In this document: positions 25,783-35,299 of the stretch, one piece after another
Layout of the letters: each line of letters opens with the position of its first letter
How positions within the stretch are numbered: position 1 is the first letter of the stretch
Assembly (NCBI GenBank): GCA_902802305.1
Contig: CADCLG010000021.1
Location: 1 to 47,037 of the forward strand
From: an uncultured Spirochaetaceae bacterium
GTDB lineage: Bacteria > Spirochaetota > Spirochaetia > Treponematales > Treponemataceae
Length of the DNA: 47,037 nt
Reading direction: 5' to 3'
The notes under the pieces: model-generated
What the model saw: only the letters and a program-made list of their open reading frames with translations
What the model was told of the DNA's origin: nothing
Databases searched by the model: none
Made by a program: the position numbers and the translations under genes

Positions 25783-25858
25783 AAATTATTTATGCTTGAG
25801 AGAGTCTATAAAGAGATAAAAATGTTCGGGAAGTAAAATATAGGAAGTTTATACAAGA

Positions 25859-27631
25859 ATGATAATGCACAAAACACAGTTTTTTCTTATTTTTTTAATT
25901 TCATTTTTCTCCTCCAAGATTTCTGCCCAATCCTTGTTAACAAATATTAACGCTTCCTGGTCAACGGTTCTCCCCGGTAAAGTAGTTTCTCAGCCTCAGC
26001 TTACCTCACAAGGCTTCTGCATAATGACTGATGCCCGCAATATAATTTCTTTTACGAGCGATGGGAAAATAATCTGGGAAAAATCATTACAACGCTTCAA
26101 TTCACCTTTTTTCTGCGTACTTCCTTATGATTTTACAGCTGTAATCACAAACAATAAAAAAAGACTGACTCTATTAAACAGCGATGGCCTGGAACTTTGG
26201 GTAAAAAATCTGGACTTTGAAATTATCGATAATCCATTTGGAGGAAGGGATGGCCGTTTTTTTGTACGGGGAAATAAAGTTTTATCATGCTTTACAATAA
26301 ACGGACTACAAAAGTGGCAGCTCGAAACCCCGGAACAATCAAATCTCCCAATACAGGAGCTCTCCGACGGAACAATAGTTATCTTTCTGAAAAAGCTTGA
26401 GGAAGGCAAAAGTCAGGCAATAAGAATCACTCCATTTGGTGAAATCATCGAACATATTGTTTTTGCAGGGGAAGTCATTACCAGCCTTACAACCCCAAAA
26501 GGAATAATGCTTACCTTTACAGACGGTCAATGCGGCTTATTCGACATCATCGATAATAAGGCCACTCACAAATGGCTTTTTAATGCCGAAAAAAATACAA
26601 AATACAAAAAGAACTTTTTCGTAATGTCTCAGAATAGAAAAGACATTATTTATATAAATCACCTGAATGACAGCATTCAAATTGAATATCTGGAGCCTGA
26701 AGACGGTTCTATTTACAAAAGCTTTGTTGTTCAGAATATAAACGACTCTCCCGCCTGTTTTTTCAATGAAAGCGGAGTATTTTTATCCGATTCGCAAAAT
26801 GCCTTTTTCTATAACAATTCAGGAAAGCAGATCTGGTCAGGTTCACTTCCACCAAAAGGTTCAAGAGAATATTACAACAGGATGATTTTCACAAATGATA
26901 ACCATCTCATTCTTTTTGGCGTCAACTGGTCTATAAATGCATTCAGGACATCACAGTCAGCAAAAAGCAAAAATACAAAAAATACAATCGATAATTCAAA
27001 AAAGGAATTGCCTAACTACAATAACTTTTACAGCTTTGATTCTTCACTTTTTGACAACATTTATTCTATCAGACTTGATTCCAGTCTTACAGGAGATGAA
27101 CGTTTTGCCGCACTTAAAAATGGCAATTACGGAAGCAATGAACAGCAATGGATTTCCCAGCTTTTGGGCAACTGTACTATGTACCTGAACTTTCTGGCAA
27201 GATCAAACACAGGAACCCGAGTTGAAAAATCTGTTTTTGAATCAGATTCCGTCGGTCTGGAAAAAATGCTTTCACAACTTTCTGCCTATCAAACTTCAAC
27301 CTTTAACGAACAGATAATTTCCTGCTTAAAAAAAGAAAAAAATACATCCCTTCTGCACACACTAATCAGTAATTTTGCCGCAAATGGCTATGACCCGGAA
27401 GAAAAAATCCTGCAGGAACTCTCGATTTTCTGTAAAAACATAAATCCTAAAGATGAAATCCTTCTTCAAGATGTTTGTGATGCAGTCTATTCAATCTGCC
27501 GGCTGATGGGATCAAAGGCCTTCAATGATTACGGAAAACTTATTTATACAGAATTGATGTATCCAAAATACAACTCCCGCACACGAGACTACGCCCGTGA
27601 AAAACTCAAGCAGTTAATAAACAAGCAATAA
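25859..27631 (+). CDS. Exported PQQ-type beta-propeller protein
   Basis: A signal peptide (about 1-25, ending near ISAQS) precedes a domain of about 330 residues with repeated propeller blades. Each is marked by a Gly-x-x-x-Trp pattern: DGKIIWEKSL, DGLELWVKNL, NGLQKWQLE, SGKQIWSGSL. This is the PQQ/YWTD-like propeller seen in BamB-type scaffolds. After a Ser/Lys/Asn-rich hinge (about 365-385) comes a helical domain of about 200 residues with repeat-like helices. No enzymatic motif is seen. The protein probably acts as a periplasmic scaffold. It lies in front of the P83/100 gene but has its own upstream space, so co-transcription is uncertain. Confidence 0.75.
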   Translation: MIMHKTQFFLIFLISFFSSKISAQSLLTNINASWSTVLPGKVVSQPQLTSQGFCIMTDARNIISFTSDGKIIWEKSLQRFNSPFFCVLPYDFTAVITNNKKRLTLLNSDGLELWVKNLDFEIIDNPFGGRDGRFFVRGNKVLSCFTINGLQKWQLETPEQSNLPIQELSDGTIVIFLKKLEEGKSQAIRITPFGEIIEHIVFAGEVITSLTTPKGIMLTFTDGQCGLFDIIDNKATHKWLFNAEKNTKYKKNFFVMSQNRKDIIYINHLNDSIQIEYLEPEDGSIYKSFVVQNINDSPACFFNESGVFLSDSQNAFFYNNSGKQIWSGSLPPKGSREYYNRMIFTNDNHLILFGVNWSINAFRTSQSAKSKNTKNTIDNSKKELPNYNNFYSFDSSLFDNIYSIRLDSSLTGDERFAALKNGNYGSNEQQWISQLLGNCTMYLNFLARSNTGTRVEKSVFESDSVGLEKMLSQLSAYQTSTFNEQIISCLKKEKNTSLLHTLISNFAANGYDPEEKILQELSIFCKNINPKDEILLQDVCDAVYSICRLMGSKAFNDYGKLIYTELMYPKYNSRTRDYAREKLKQLINKQ

Positions 27632-27678
27632 TAACAAAAATAGTAATAAAAGCTAAAAAAAATCATATAAAAAATCAT

Positions 27679-27707
27679 TTGGAAAAAAAAATAAGTAATG
27701 ATATAAT
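27679..27707 (+). promoter_or_regulatory. Promoter of the P83/100 gene
   Basis: TTGGAA (27679-27684), a 17-base spacer and TATAAT (27702-27707) lie 32 bases before the ATG. A GAGG ribosome site sits between them. Spacing and -10 are consensus. Confidence 0.7.
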
Positions 27708-27739
27708 TAATAATCTACATTTAAATTAGAGGCATTGTT

Positions 27740-29266
27740 ATGAAAAGAATTATAGGATTTTTATTTGCTGCAATCTTGCTCAGCATCAGTACATTTGCAT
27801 TAGAAGTTGACGAACCCGAATTAAGAGGAACAAGTACAGAACAGATTGAGTTCATTAACTATACAGGTCCCCATAAGGTTATAGATTCAATTGCTGCAAT
27901 TAAAGCTATTGGTTCAACCATGGGTGAAACAATTGTTCCGGGGCAGCCTTCTACAGTAGGAAACAGACAGAAATATTTTGTTGTTCATGCAATTGATCCG
28001 TCCGAAACTTCAAAATTAGATGCAGATATTCTTTTTATTGGTGAAAACGCAACCGTAGACCATATTATAAACCTCAGAAGAATTATCAGCGCTTATCTTT
28101 CTGCTGCATATAAATATTCAGAAAAAGACGCTGATACACTGGCAGTATTCATTACAGTTTACAATGCAGTTTACCGTGGAAAATATGATGTATTTTCTTC
28201 AAAATACAAAAATGTCGTAATGAAAAACTTATCACAGAATAACTGTGGTTTATCAACAACTTACAAAGAATGGCCGGGACGTTCAGAAATCGTTATTCCT
28301 CTTTTTGATGTAAATGGCGGACTTTCAACAGTCGATACTTCCGTAATCAGCGACACAACAGTAGTTGAGTCAATGAAGGAAGATGAAGACAAGAATGTTG
28401 ATCCTCGAAAAGATATGGTTGACTTAAAAGAGCGTGAAGCCGAAGAAGCAAGTGACAAAGCCCAGGAAGCACAGAAAAAGGCTGTTGAAGAAGAGAAAAA
28501 GTTAACAGAAACAAAGAAAGAAGCTGAAGAAGCTAAAAAAGAAGCTGAAGAAAATCCTACTGAAGAAAATATAAAGAAAGCAGAAGAAAAAGAAGAAGAA
28601 GTAAAAGAACAGGAAAAGAAAACTGAAGAAGCTAAAGAAGAAGCAAAAGAACAGCAGGAAATAGCTGATAAAAAGCAGAACGAAGCTCAGGAAGAACGCA
28701 AGGAAATAGCAAAAGACCAGAAGGAAGTTCAGGACAAACAGGCAGAAATTGCAAAAATGGGCTCTGAATATGGTATTATCCTCAGCGATGAAGCAAACAT
28801 GCTTTCAAGACTTGTTAAATTCAATGTTGAAGATGGTACAATCATCAAAAAATCACCAGTTACAGAAATCAGAAATAGAACAGTTTATAAGACAGGAAAT
28901 CAGTACATGGCTGTAGCAGGAGAAAATACAGGAAACGGAACAATCAAACTGGTTCTTCTTGATGATAACAATATGGAAATCGTAAGTGAAAGCAACGAAA
29001 CTCTTGCAGAAGATTCAGTTCTTGTACAGGAAGGAGAGGCTTATTATTGCGTTATTCAGGATGGAAACAACTGGGTTGTTGCAAAATATAATTCTTCTCT
29101 TGTAATGCAGCTTAAATCTCCTGTAGCAGTAAAGAGTTCTACTCCAATTACAATTACAGATTCAGGACTTGTAGTTACTGCTAAAAATGGTCAGTTAAGA
29201 CTTCTGTCAAAAGCTGATTTATCATCAATTACAAAAGAAACTTCAAATACAGTAGATGCTAAATAA
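27740..29266 (+). CDS. P83/100-family exported spirochaetal protein
   Basis: The 508-aa protein has a signal peptide (about 1-20, ending STFA). An N-terminal globular domain of about 200 residues includes a NLRRIISAYLSAAY helix and the NNCGLSTTYKEWPGR segment typical of the P83/100 family. A highly charged coiled coil follows (about 225-340), built of Glu, Lys and Ala heptads. The C-terminal beta-rich domain (about 350-508) repeats phrases such as NTGNGTIKLVLLDDNN. P83/100 proteins are known in Borrelia and T. pallidum as periplasmic or membrane-associated antigens; their role is not established. It has its own promoter and a strong terminator. Confidence 0.88.
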   Translation: MKRIIGFLFAAILLSISTFALEVDEPELRGTSTEQIEFINYTGPHKVIDSIAAIKAIGSTMGETIVPGQPSTVGNRQKYFVVHAIDPSETSKLDADILFIGENATVDHIINLRRIISAYLSAAYKYSEKDADTLAVFITVYNAVYRGKYDVFSSKYKNVVMKNLSQNNCGLSTTYKEWPGRSEIVIPLFDVNGGLSTVDTSVISDTTVVESMKEDEDKNVDPRKDMVDLKEREAEEASDKAQEAQKKAVEEEKKLTETKKEAEEAKKEAEENPTEENIKKAEEKEEEVKEQEKKTEEAKEEAKEQQEIADKKQNEAQEERKEIAKDQKEVQDKQAEIAKMGSEYGIILSDEANMLSRLVKFNVEDGTIIKKSPVTEIRNRTVYKTGNQYMAVAGENTGNGTIKLVLLDDNNMEIVSESNETLAEDSVLVQEGEAYYCVIQDGNNWVVAKYNSSLVMQLKSPVAVKSSTPITITDSGLVVTAKNGQLRLLSKADLSSITKETSNTVDAK

Positions 29267-29285
29267 TTCTAACTGAAACAAAAAG

Positions 29286-29334
29286 GGGTTGTCTAACCGC
29301 CAAAAAAGAGGCTTGGACAACCCTATTTTTTTTA
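29286..29334 (+). terminator. Rho-independent terminator after the P83/100 gene
   Basis: Arms GGGTTGTC (29286-29293) and GACAACCC (29316-29323) extend by a few more pairs inward. A T-rich run (TATTTTTTTT) follows. It lies between the P83/100 stop and the beta-mannosidase ribosome site, so the mannosidase needs read-through or its own promoter. Confidence 0.88.
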
Positions 29335-29346
29335 ACGGAGGAAATA

Positions 29347-31884
29347 ATGATATTAAATACTCTAAATGGCAGATGGAATCTTTCTGGAAATTATTCAGAT
29401 AAAGAAATAAACTGTTCAATATCTATTCCAGGCGATATTCATAGCAGCCTGCTGGAAAACAAAATCATTGAAAATCCCTTCTATGGCTTCAATGAGCAGA
29501 AAAGTCTCTGGGTTGGACAGACTGACTGGACTATTACAAGGGATTTTGAATACAAAAAAATCAAAAATACAAGGACAATTATAGAACTTACTCAGGCTGA
29601 CACCTTCTTTACGCTTTTTATTAATGATAAAAAGGTTGGCTGCGGTCAGAATCAGTTTGCAAGATACAGATTTGATATAACTGATTATCTGGAAAACGGA
29701 AAGAATACTATCTCAATTCTCCTTGAATCTGCTGAAAAAAAATCAAAGGAAATCAGCAAAACTTTACCCTATCCTGTTCCTTATATGAAATACGATGTTT
29801 ATTCACCAGACAGAAACCTTGCCAGAAAATGTCAGTGCAATGGCGGCTGGGACTGGGGACCTTGTATTATGACAAGCGGTGTTTACGGCGATATTATAAT
29901 TTATACTGTTACGGACGGTCTTTTTGAATCAATTACCTGCTCTTATACACGAAAACAAAAAAATAACTGGATTGTAACCGTAAATGCCGAGTTCGATTCC
30001 TTTATCAAGGGAACAAAAGACTTTGTTTTTAAGATTGAAGGCAATGACATAGAAGAATCTTTTTCCAAACAGAAAATAAAACTGCAAAAAGGAAAGAACC
30101 ATATAAGCGCATCTATTTCTGTTTCAAATCCTCAGATCTGGAAAACAGCAGGAGAATTAAAGGAATCTGGTCTTACAGAAAACAAGGTCTATAATCTTTC
30201 TGTTTATGAGTATGATTCAACCAGCGGTACAGTCACAGAAAACAGAAAAATCTGCTTTTCTACATTAAAAGTTGTTTCAAAAAAAGACAATGCAAACAAC
30301 AAGGAAGGCCGTTCCCTTTATTTTGAGAATAACGGAAGAAAAATCTTTGCAAAAGGCTCTAACTGGATTCCTGCCGATTCCCTGCCATCGGCAATGACAA
30401 ATGAACGTTATGCAAATTTATTATACTCTGCCGTTAAAGCAAATGAAAACTGCCTGCGGGTTTGGGGTGGCGGCATTTATGAAAAAGAAATATTTTATGA
30501 TTTATGTGACCGATTAGGAATTATTGTTTGGCAGGACTGTATGTTTGCCTGTGCCTTATATCCTTCAACTGAAGATTTCTTTAAAGAAGTTGCAGCAGAG
30601 CTCGAATATCAAATTCCAAGATTACAAACTCATGCCTCCATAGGAATCTGGTGTGGAAACAATGAAAACTTTGGTTCACTTAGCTGGTTCAAAGAAAGCC
30701 GGGAAAACCGAGACCGATATCTGGTTGATTATGACAGACTATATCACGGTTTAATCGGTACTACAATCAAAAAACTGGATCCAGCAAGAACATACTGGCC
30801 TAGTTCACCATGTCCGGGACCAGATGATTTTGGAGACAACTGGCATAATGACAATATGGGGGACATGCATTACTGGAGTGTCTGGCACGAAAGAAAAGAT
30901 TTTTCTGCCTATCTTTCAATAAATCCACGCTTTGTTGCTGAGTTTGGCTATGAATCATTTCCTTCCCTTGATTGTATTGAAACATTTGCCGATACAAGCC
31001 AGTATAATTTTACAAGTCCTGTAATGGAATATCACCAGCGATCACCAAGCGGAAACTCAATAATGCTGGAAAACTTCAGTCGTTATTTCCGCTTCCCTGT
31101 CGGTTTTGAAAACATGGTTTATTTAAGTCAAGTTCAACAGGCTGTAGCAATAAAAACTGCGGTAGACTGGTGGAGAAGCCTTAAACCACACTGCATGGGC
31201 TCTATTATCTGGCAGCTGAATGATGTATGGCCTGGTCCAAGCTGGTCATCAATTGAATATGGTGGAAAATGGAAGCTTCTCCAGTATGAAACAAAAAAAT
31301 TCTTTGACATCGTTTATATGCCTTTATTCATAAAAGACGATAAGCTTCATTGTGTTATTTGTAATGATACACTGGAAGAACTTAGAGTTAATGTAAAGCT
31401 TTCGTTAATAAAATTTGATGGTCAAATTTTAAAGCAGATTGAATTAAATGAAATATTAAAAGCTGATACAACAAAAGAAGTTTTCACCGAGACAATCAAC
31501 GCGATTTACTGTACAGAAAATCAGACTACTTCAGAAAATTATTTTATTTATGGCAGTCTTGAAGCAGTTTCTGAAACACAAAAAGCTTATAAATGCAATA
31601 ACACTGTATGGATAAAAGCCTATAAGAAATGTCAGATTGCAGATACTAAAATCAGCATGGAGATAAAAAAAGCAAAGGATTCTTACCAGGTTATACTCAG
31701 CACTGATAAACCGGCATTCTTTGTTTCTCTGGATGCAAAAGGTATTTCTGGTCTCTTCTCAGACAACATGATTACTCTATTACCTGATGAGAAAAAGACT
31801 ATTCTCTTCAAAACAAAAGAAGAAATAACTCTAAAACAACTTAAAGACAGTCTTAGTGTAAAAGATTTGAGAAGTACATTCTGA
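29347..31884 (+). CDS. GH2 beta-mannosidase
   Basis: The 845-aa glycoside hydrolase family 2 protein removes terminal beta-mannose from manno-oligosaccharides. The N-terminal sugar-binding sandwich (about 1-170) includes NGGWDWGPC. It is followed by an immunoglobulin-like domain and a TIM barrel with NCLRVWGGGIYE, the acid/base Glu440 in WCGNNEN, the nucleophile Glu532 in VAEFGYES, and WQLNDVWPGPSWSS. The C-terminal domains are beta-rich. There is no signal peptide, so it should act in the cytoplasm on imported oligosaccharides. GGAGG precedes the ATG. No transporter is adjacent. Confidence 0.93.
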   Translation: MILNTLNGRWNLSGNYSDKEINCSISIPGDIHSSLLENKIIENPFYGFNEQKSLWVGQTDWTITRDFEYKKIKNTRTIIELTQADTFFTLFINDKKVGCGQNQFARYRFDITDYLENGKNTISILLESAEKKSKEISKTLPYPVPYMKYDVYSPDRNLARKCQCNGGWDWGPCIMTSGVYGDIIIYTVTDGLFESITCSYTRKQKNNWIVTVNAEFDSFIKGTKDFVFKIEGNDIEESFSKQKIKLQKGKNHISASISVSNPQIWKTAGELKESGLTENKVYNLSVYEYDSTSGTVTENRKICFSTLKVVSKKDNANNKEGRSLYFENNGRKIFAKGSNWIPADSLPSAMTNERYANLLYSAVKANENCLRVWGGGIYEKEIFYDLCDRLGIIVWQDCMFACALYPSTEDFFKEVAAELEYQIPRLQTHASIGIWCGNNENFGSLSWFKESRENRDRYLVDYDRLYHGLIGTTIKKLDPARTYWPSSPCPGPDDFGDNWHNDNMGDMHYWSVWHERKDFSAYLSINPRFVAEFGYESFPSLDCIETFADTSQYNFTSPVMEYHQRSPSGNSIMLENFSRYFRFPVGFENMVYLSQVQQAVAIKTAVDWWRSLKPHCMGSIIWQLNDVWPGPSWSSIEYGGKWKLLQYETKKFFDIVYMPLFIKDDKLHCVICNDTLEELRVNVKLSLIKFDGQILKQIELNEILKADTTKEVFTETINAIYCTENQTTSENYFIYGSLEAVSETQKAYKCNNTVWIKAYKKCQIADTKISMEIKKAKDSYQVILSTDKPAFFVSLDAKGISGLFSDNMITLLPDEKKTILFKTKEEITLKQLKDSLSVKDLRSTF

Positions 31885-31917
31885 TTCTGCTTTTATTCCA
31901 GGCTTATTCTAAACTGC

Positions 31918-33258
31918 TTATTCTGAATCATTAACAAGATTTGCAAATGCAGAGTAAGCCGGAATAAATGAGATTTTTACATCACCGGTTGGACCATTTC
32001 GCTGCTTTGCAAGGATAATTTTTGCTTCTTGAACTGCATTTTTATCCTCAGATTTAAGACCATCTTTTAATCGATCACGGTCAATAAACATAACAACATC
32101 CGCATCCTGCTCAATAGAACCTGAACCGCGCAACTGGGCAAGATTTGGTTCCTTTCCTTCCGCATCACGGGCAACCTGACAGAGAGCTACAATAGGGATT
32201 TCAAGCTCTCGGGCAAGGGCTTTTAATGATTTAGATATTTCCGAAACCTGTTCATAAACTGGAGCAGCAGTATTTTCTGTCGTGATTAAACCAATATAGT
32301 CTATAAAAATAATTTCAACCTTATGATTTTTTACCATACGGCGGGCCATTGCCTTTAAATCAAGAAGGCGCATATTTGGTGTATCAACAGTATACAAAGG
32401 AGATTCAAACCATCGTCCTGCTGCATCCTGGATTTTCATGATATCCTCTTTACGAATCATACCGGAACGCATTCTTGACATATTAACGTTAGCTTCCATG
32501 GAAAGAAGTCGCATACCAATAGATTCATAAGGCATTTCTAGAGAAAAGAAACCGCAGGAGATTTTTCGCTCCAGGGCAATATGACGCATCATAGAAAGTG
32601 CAAGAGCTGTCTTACCTATAGATGGACGGGCACCGAGAATAATAAGCTCTGATTTCTGAAAACCGGATGTCATTATATCTAACTGAGAAAACCCCGATGG
32701 TACTCCAGTAAATTGATTTTTATTTTTATAACGTGAATCGATAATTTCAATATCACGAATCATGATATTTTTAATTTCATGAATAACAGTTGTTTCATTA
32801 CGTTCAGCCAGTGAAAAGATTTTCTGTTCAGCGTGATCAAGAAGACTTGAACTGTCCTGACCAAGCTCATAAGCTAAACTGCGCATTTCGGTAGAGACAT
32901 TTATAAGCTCTCGTCGTACTGAACGATCTAAAACTATATCAGAATAATAATCAATGTTTGCAGAAGAAGGAACGGTATCTGTAAGAGAAGCAATATATGC
33001 GGTTCCACCAGCCTTTTCCAGATTCTGCTCTACAGTCAGTTCATTTATTAAAGATAAGGTATCACCCTTTACGTTTTTATTAAAAAGTATTAAAAGTGCC
33101 TGAAATATTGTCTGATTCTGTATTGAATAAAAATGCTCGGGACGCATGCGGGAAACAAGCTCTGACATTGCCGTCCAGTCCAGCAAAACAGCACCTAAAA
33201 CCGCCTGCTCGGCTTCCAGACTATGAGGCGGAACTTTATTTAATAAATTGTAATCCAC
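31918..33258 (-). CDS. dnaB: Replicative DNA helicase DnaB
   Basis: The 446-aa hexameric helicase has an N-terminal helical domain starting VPPHSLEAEQAVLGA and a RecA-like motor with Walker A GARPSIGKTAL. It also has the FFSLEMP motif, Walker B IIFIDYIGL and the RGSGSIEQDADVVMFIDRD region. It unwinds DNA at the fork. It starts with GTG behind an AGGTAGG site. It follows rplI as in many bacteria, but a terminator (33308-33343) and a TATAAT on the minus strand (33298-33293) suggest separate control. The length is typical. Confidence 0.97.
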   Translation of the reverse strand: MDYNLLNKVPPHSLEAEQAVLGAVLLDWTAMSELVSRMRPEHFYSIQNQTIFQALLILFNKNVKGDTLSLINELTVEQNLEKAGGTAYIASLTDTVPSSANIDYYSDIVLDRSVRRELINVSTEMRSLAYELGQDSSSLLDHAEQKIFSLAERNETTVIHEIKNIMIRDIEIIDSRYKNKNQFTGVPSGFSQLDIMTSGFQKSELIILGARPSIGKTALALSMMRHIALERKISCGFFSLEMPYESIGMRLLSMEANVNMSRMRSGMIRKEDIMKIQDAAGRWFESPLYTVDTPNMRLLDLKAMARRMVKNHKVEIIFIDYIGLITTENTAAPVYEQVSEISKSLKALARELEIPIVALCQVARDAEGKEPNLAQLRGSGSIEQDADVVMFIDRDRLKDGLKSEDKNAVQEAKIILAKQRNGPTGDVKISFIPAYSAFANLVNDSE

Positions 33259-33307
33259 GATAACCTACCTTTATTATTTTTTTTATACGTTTATTATACA
33301 TCAAGAT

Positions 33308-33343
33308 AAAAAAAGTCGGTACTGCAAAAAGACAATACCGACT
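33308..33343 (-). terminator. Terminator between rplI and dnaB
   Basis: Read on the minus strand, AGTCGGTA (33343-33336) and TACCGACT (33321-33314) form a stem followed by a T run (33313-33308). It ends the rpsF-ssb-rpsR-rplI transcript just after rplI. Confidence 0.85.
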
Positions 33344-33366
33344 GAAAATCTTAAATAAGATTAAAA

Positions 33367-33936
33367 TTACTCAGCTTTTGATTCAGCAGTTTCTGCTGTT
33401 TCTTCAGCTTTTGGCTCTTCTGCTTTTACTTCTTCATTTCTTCTGAAGTTTCTTTCTTTTTTAGCAGGTTTTTCTTCTTTCTTTTCTTCAATATGAGCCT
33501 TTACAACAACATGAATTTCTGCTGTCTGTGCTTCATAAAGTTTAATGATAGCCTTGTATGTACCAACAGATTTGATTGCAAGACCTGGAAGATCGATGCG
33601 TTTGCGTTCGATATCAAAGCCATTCTTCTTAAGAGCATCTGCAACAACGTGTGTTGTAACTGCACCATAAAGTTTTCCGTTTGCTCCAGCTGGCATTGTA
33701 ATTTCCAATTCTGCTGATTCCAATTTTTCCTTGAGGCTTGCAGAATCCTTGCGTTTCAATTCCTTTCTAGCTTCAATTTCAGCTTTGCGTGCTTCAAAAA
33801 TGGCTACTGTAGCTTCGTTGTAAGGTACAGCCAAATTACGTGGAAGAAGGAAGTTTCTTGCATAACCATTTGCAACGTTCTTTACGTCGCCTTCTTCACC
33901 GAGAGATTTAACGTCTACGTTAAGAATTACTTTCAT
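33367..33936 (-). CDS. rplI: 50S ribosomal protein L9 with charged C-terminal extension
   Basis: The 189-aa L9 has the N-terminal rRNA-binding domain (MKVILNVDVKSLGEEGDVK, then NGYARNFLLPRNLAVPYNE), the long connecting helix and the C-terminal domain (GKLYGAVTTHVVADALKKNG, then ERKRIDLPGLAIKSVGTY). Typical L9 ends near residue 148. Here about 40 further residues rich in Glu, Lys and Ala follow (KKEERNFRR-like basic patch, then acidic repeats). It lies after rpsR with a hairpin between, and a terminator follows. Confidence 0.97.
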   Translation of the reverse strand: MKVILNVDVKSLGEEGDVKNVANGYARNFLLPRNLAVPYNEATVAIFEARKAEIEARKELKRKDSASLKEKLESAELEITMPAGANGKLYGAVTTHVVADALKKNGFDIERKRIDLPGLAIKSVGTYKAIIKLYEAQTAEIHVVVKAHIEEKKEEKPAKKERNFRRNEEVKAEEPKAEETAETAESKAE

Positions 33937-33964
33937 TTTCTAGCTCCTGAGTATTTATTTTATC

Positions 33965-33991
33965 AAGCAGCTTCGGAGTATGAAGCGGCTT
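33965..33991 (-). other. Intercistronic hairpin between rpsR and rplI
   Basis: AAGCAGCTTC (33965-33974) and GAAGCGGCTT (33982-33991) pair over ten positions with one mismatch and a 7-base loop. No T run follows on the minus strand, so it is more likely an RNA-processing or stability element than a terminator. Confidence 0.55.
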
Positions 33992-34006
33992 ATTTAATTT
34001 TATTGA

Positions 34007-34336
34007 TTAGTCAGCAACAAATGGCAACAAACTGATAGATCTTGCTCTCTTGATTGCCTTTGCAATTTCACGCTGATGTTTTGCACATGTACCAGTAATG
34101 CGGCGAGGAAGAATCTTACCTCTTTCTGTCATATAGCGGCGCAATGCATCTGTATCTTTGTAATCAATTTTTGCTTTATTTGCACAGAATCTGCAAACCT
34201 TTTTGCGGAAGTAAGCTTTTGCTTTTGCACGTCCGTCTTTGTCTTCTTCACGACCATCAGATTCAACTGTAACTTCATCCATTGCAGCTTCCTGAGCTTT
34301 TTTCTCTTCAATTTCCTGTGTATTTTCTTCAGACAT
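34007..34336 (-). CDS. rpsR: 30S ribosomal protein S18 with acidic N-terminal extension
   Basis: The 109-aa protein ends with the standard S18 domain: [56 protein letters not shown] CxxC pair plus C..H (GTCAKH) makes this the zinc-binding C-plus form. About 40 residues before it are acidic and Gln/Glu-rich, which normal S18 (about 75-80 aa) lacks. S18 pairs with S6 on the 30S platform, and their genes share this operon. Confidence 0.95.
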   Translation of the reverse strand: MSEENTQEIEEKKAQEAAMDEVTVESDGREEDKDGRAKAKAYFRKKVCRFCANKAKIDYKDTDALRRYMTERGKILPRRITGTCAKHQREIAKAIKRARSISLLPFVAD

Positions 34337-34363
34337 TTGATTTCTCCTTGATTGGTATTAGGA

Positions 34364-34840
34364 TTAAAATGGAATATCTTCTGGCAAATCCATACCAGAA
34401 TCACCATAAGGTTCTGATGAATAATTTGATGAATATCCTGAAGAAGCATTGTTAATCGGCTGAATCCTAGGAGCCCCATTTGAAACTTGTCCTCCCTCGG
34501 CTCTTCCGCCAATCAGCTGTACGTTATTAGCAACAACTGAAACTTTGCTGAACTTCTGACCATCTTTTTCCCAGCGGTCCTGTTTCAGATATCCTTCTAC
34601 TACAATCTGTTTACCTTTTGTCAAATAAGGCTTAAGATTTTCAGCAGTTTTTCCCCAAATTGTAACATCAAAATAATTAACTTCATCAATCCATTGATCA
34701 CCATTTTTCTTAGATCTGTTGACAGCTATACTGATATTAGCCCTAGCCTGACCGTTAGCAACATAACCGAAACTTCTTTCGTCTGTTCCTAAATCTTTTG
34801 TCAGACGTCCAACAAGAACAACATGATTTGTATCTGTCAT
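34364..34840 (-). CDS. ssb: Single-stranded DNA-binding protein
   Basis: The 158-aa protein has an OB fold (about 1-108: NHVVLVGRLTKDLGTDE, FDVTIWGKTAENLKPYLTKG, VEGYLKQDRWEKDGQK). A disordered linker of Ser, Asn, Gly and Tyr follows, then the acidic tail DLPEDIPF that recruits partner proteins. It forms tetramers that coat single-stranded DNA. AAGGAG precedes the ATG. It lies between rpsF and rpsR as in most bacteria. Confidence 0.97.
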   Translation of the reverse strand: MTDTNHVVLVGRLTKDLGTDERSFGYVANGQARANISIAVNRSKKNGDQWIDEVNYFDVTIWGKTAENLKPYLTKGKQIVVEGYLKQDRWEKDGQKFSKVSVVANNVQLIGGRAEGGQVSNGAPRIQPINNASSGYSSNYSSEPYGDSGMDLPEDIPF

Positions 34841-34879
34841 AACATTCTCCTTTTTGTGATTTATGGATTCACAAACAGT

Positions 34880-35164
34880 TTATTTTTCTTCGATTTTTAC
34901 GAACTGATATTTCAAAAGGTTTGTATTAATTTTGAATGCCTTATCAATTTCGACAATCTTAGCAGGATTGAGCTTCATTGTGTAAAGAACAAAGCGTCCT
35001 TTTTTCTGTTTTTTGATTTCGTAGGTAAGATCGCGGTCACCGAATGGTTTTTCTTCTTCAATTTCCGCACCGAAAGAAGAAAGTGTGCTCTTTAAGCTTT
35101 CAGCACCTTTTTTAGCAGATTCATCCTCAAGGGGATAAATTACCATAAGTTCATACTTTTTCAT
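34880..35164 (-). CDS. rpsF: 30S ribosomal protein S6
   Basis: The ATG at 35164 is chosen over an upstream in-frame TTG (35200) because AAGGAG ends 6 bases before it and MKKYELMVIYPL is the normal S6 start. The product is 94 aa. EEEKPFGDRDLTYEIKKQ and GRFVLYTMKLNPAKI are conserved S6 features. It heads the rpsF-ssb-rpsR-rplI operon. The leader of about 170 bases contains a large hairpin and complementary purine/pyrimidine tracts that may control translation. Confidence 0.96.
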   Translation of the reverse strand: MKKYELMVIYPLEDESAKKGAESLKSTLSSFGAEIEEEKPFGDRDLTYEIKKQKKGRFVLYTMKLNPAKIVEIDKAFKINTNLLKYQFVKIEEK

Positions 35165-35208
35165 AAGTATCTCCTTAAAATTTAATTTTGCTTTTTGCAA
35201 AATAATTC

Positions 35209-35299
35209 AGGAGGAAATGTATACAATTATCAATCGACGATTAAATAAGTGTAATAATAAAAATCATTTAATGAGAAGCAAATGATTTTTATTCCTCCT
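35209..35299 (-). promoter_or_regulatory. Structured rpsF leader with possible anti-Shine-Dalgarno switch
   Basis: In the minus-strand RNA, a 14-bp hairpin (AATAAAAATCATTT at 35256-35269 with its complement at 35280-35293) is enclosed by AGGAGGAA (35299-35292) and UUCCUCCU (35216-35209). The second tract could instead pair with the AAGGAG ribosome site of rpsF at 35176-35171. Two exclusive foldings are therefore possible. The role is inference; S6:S18 autoregulation is known in other bacteria, but I do not see its defined motif. Confidence 0.45.

Noticed and set aside
34129..34512. A 127-aa minus-strand frame overlapping ssb and rpsR
   Set aside because: It is out of frame with two well-conserved genes and has a low-complexity composition.
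35217..35279. A 20-codon open frame after a perfect AGGAGG on the plus strand
   Set aside because: The AGGAGG is better explained as the complement of the pyrimidine tract in the rpsF leader. The peptide has no recognisable feature and no promoter points at it.
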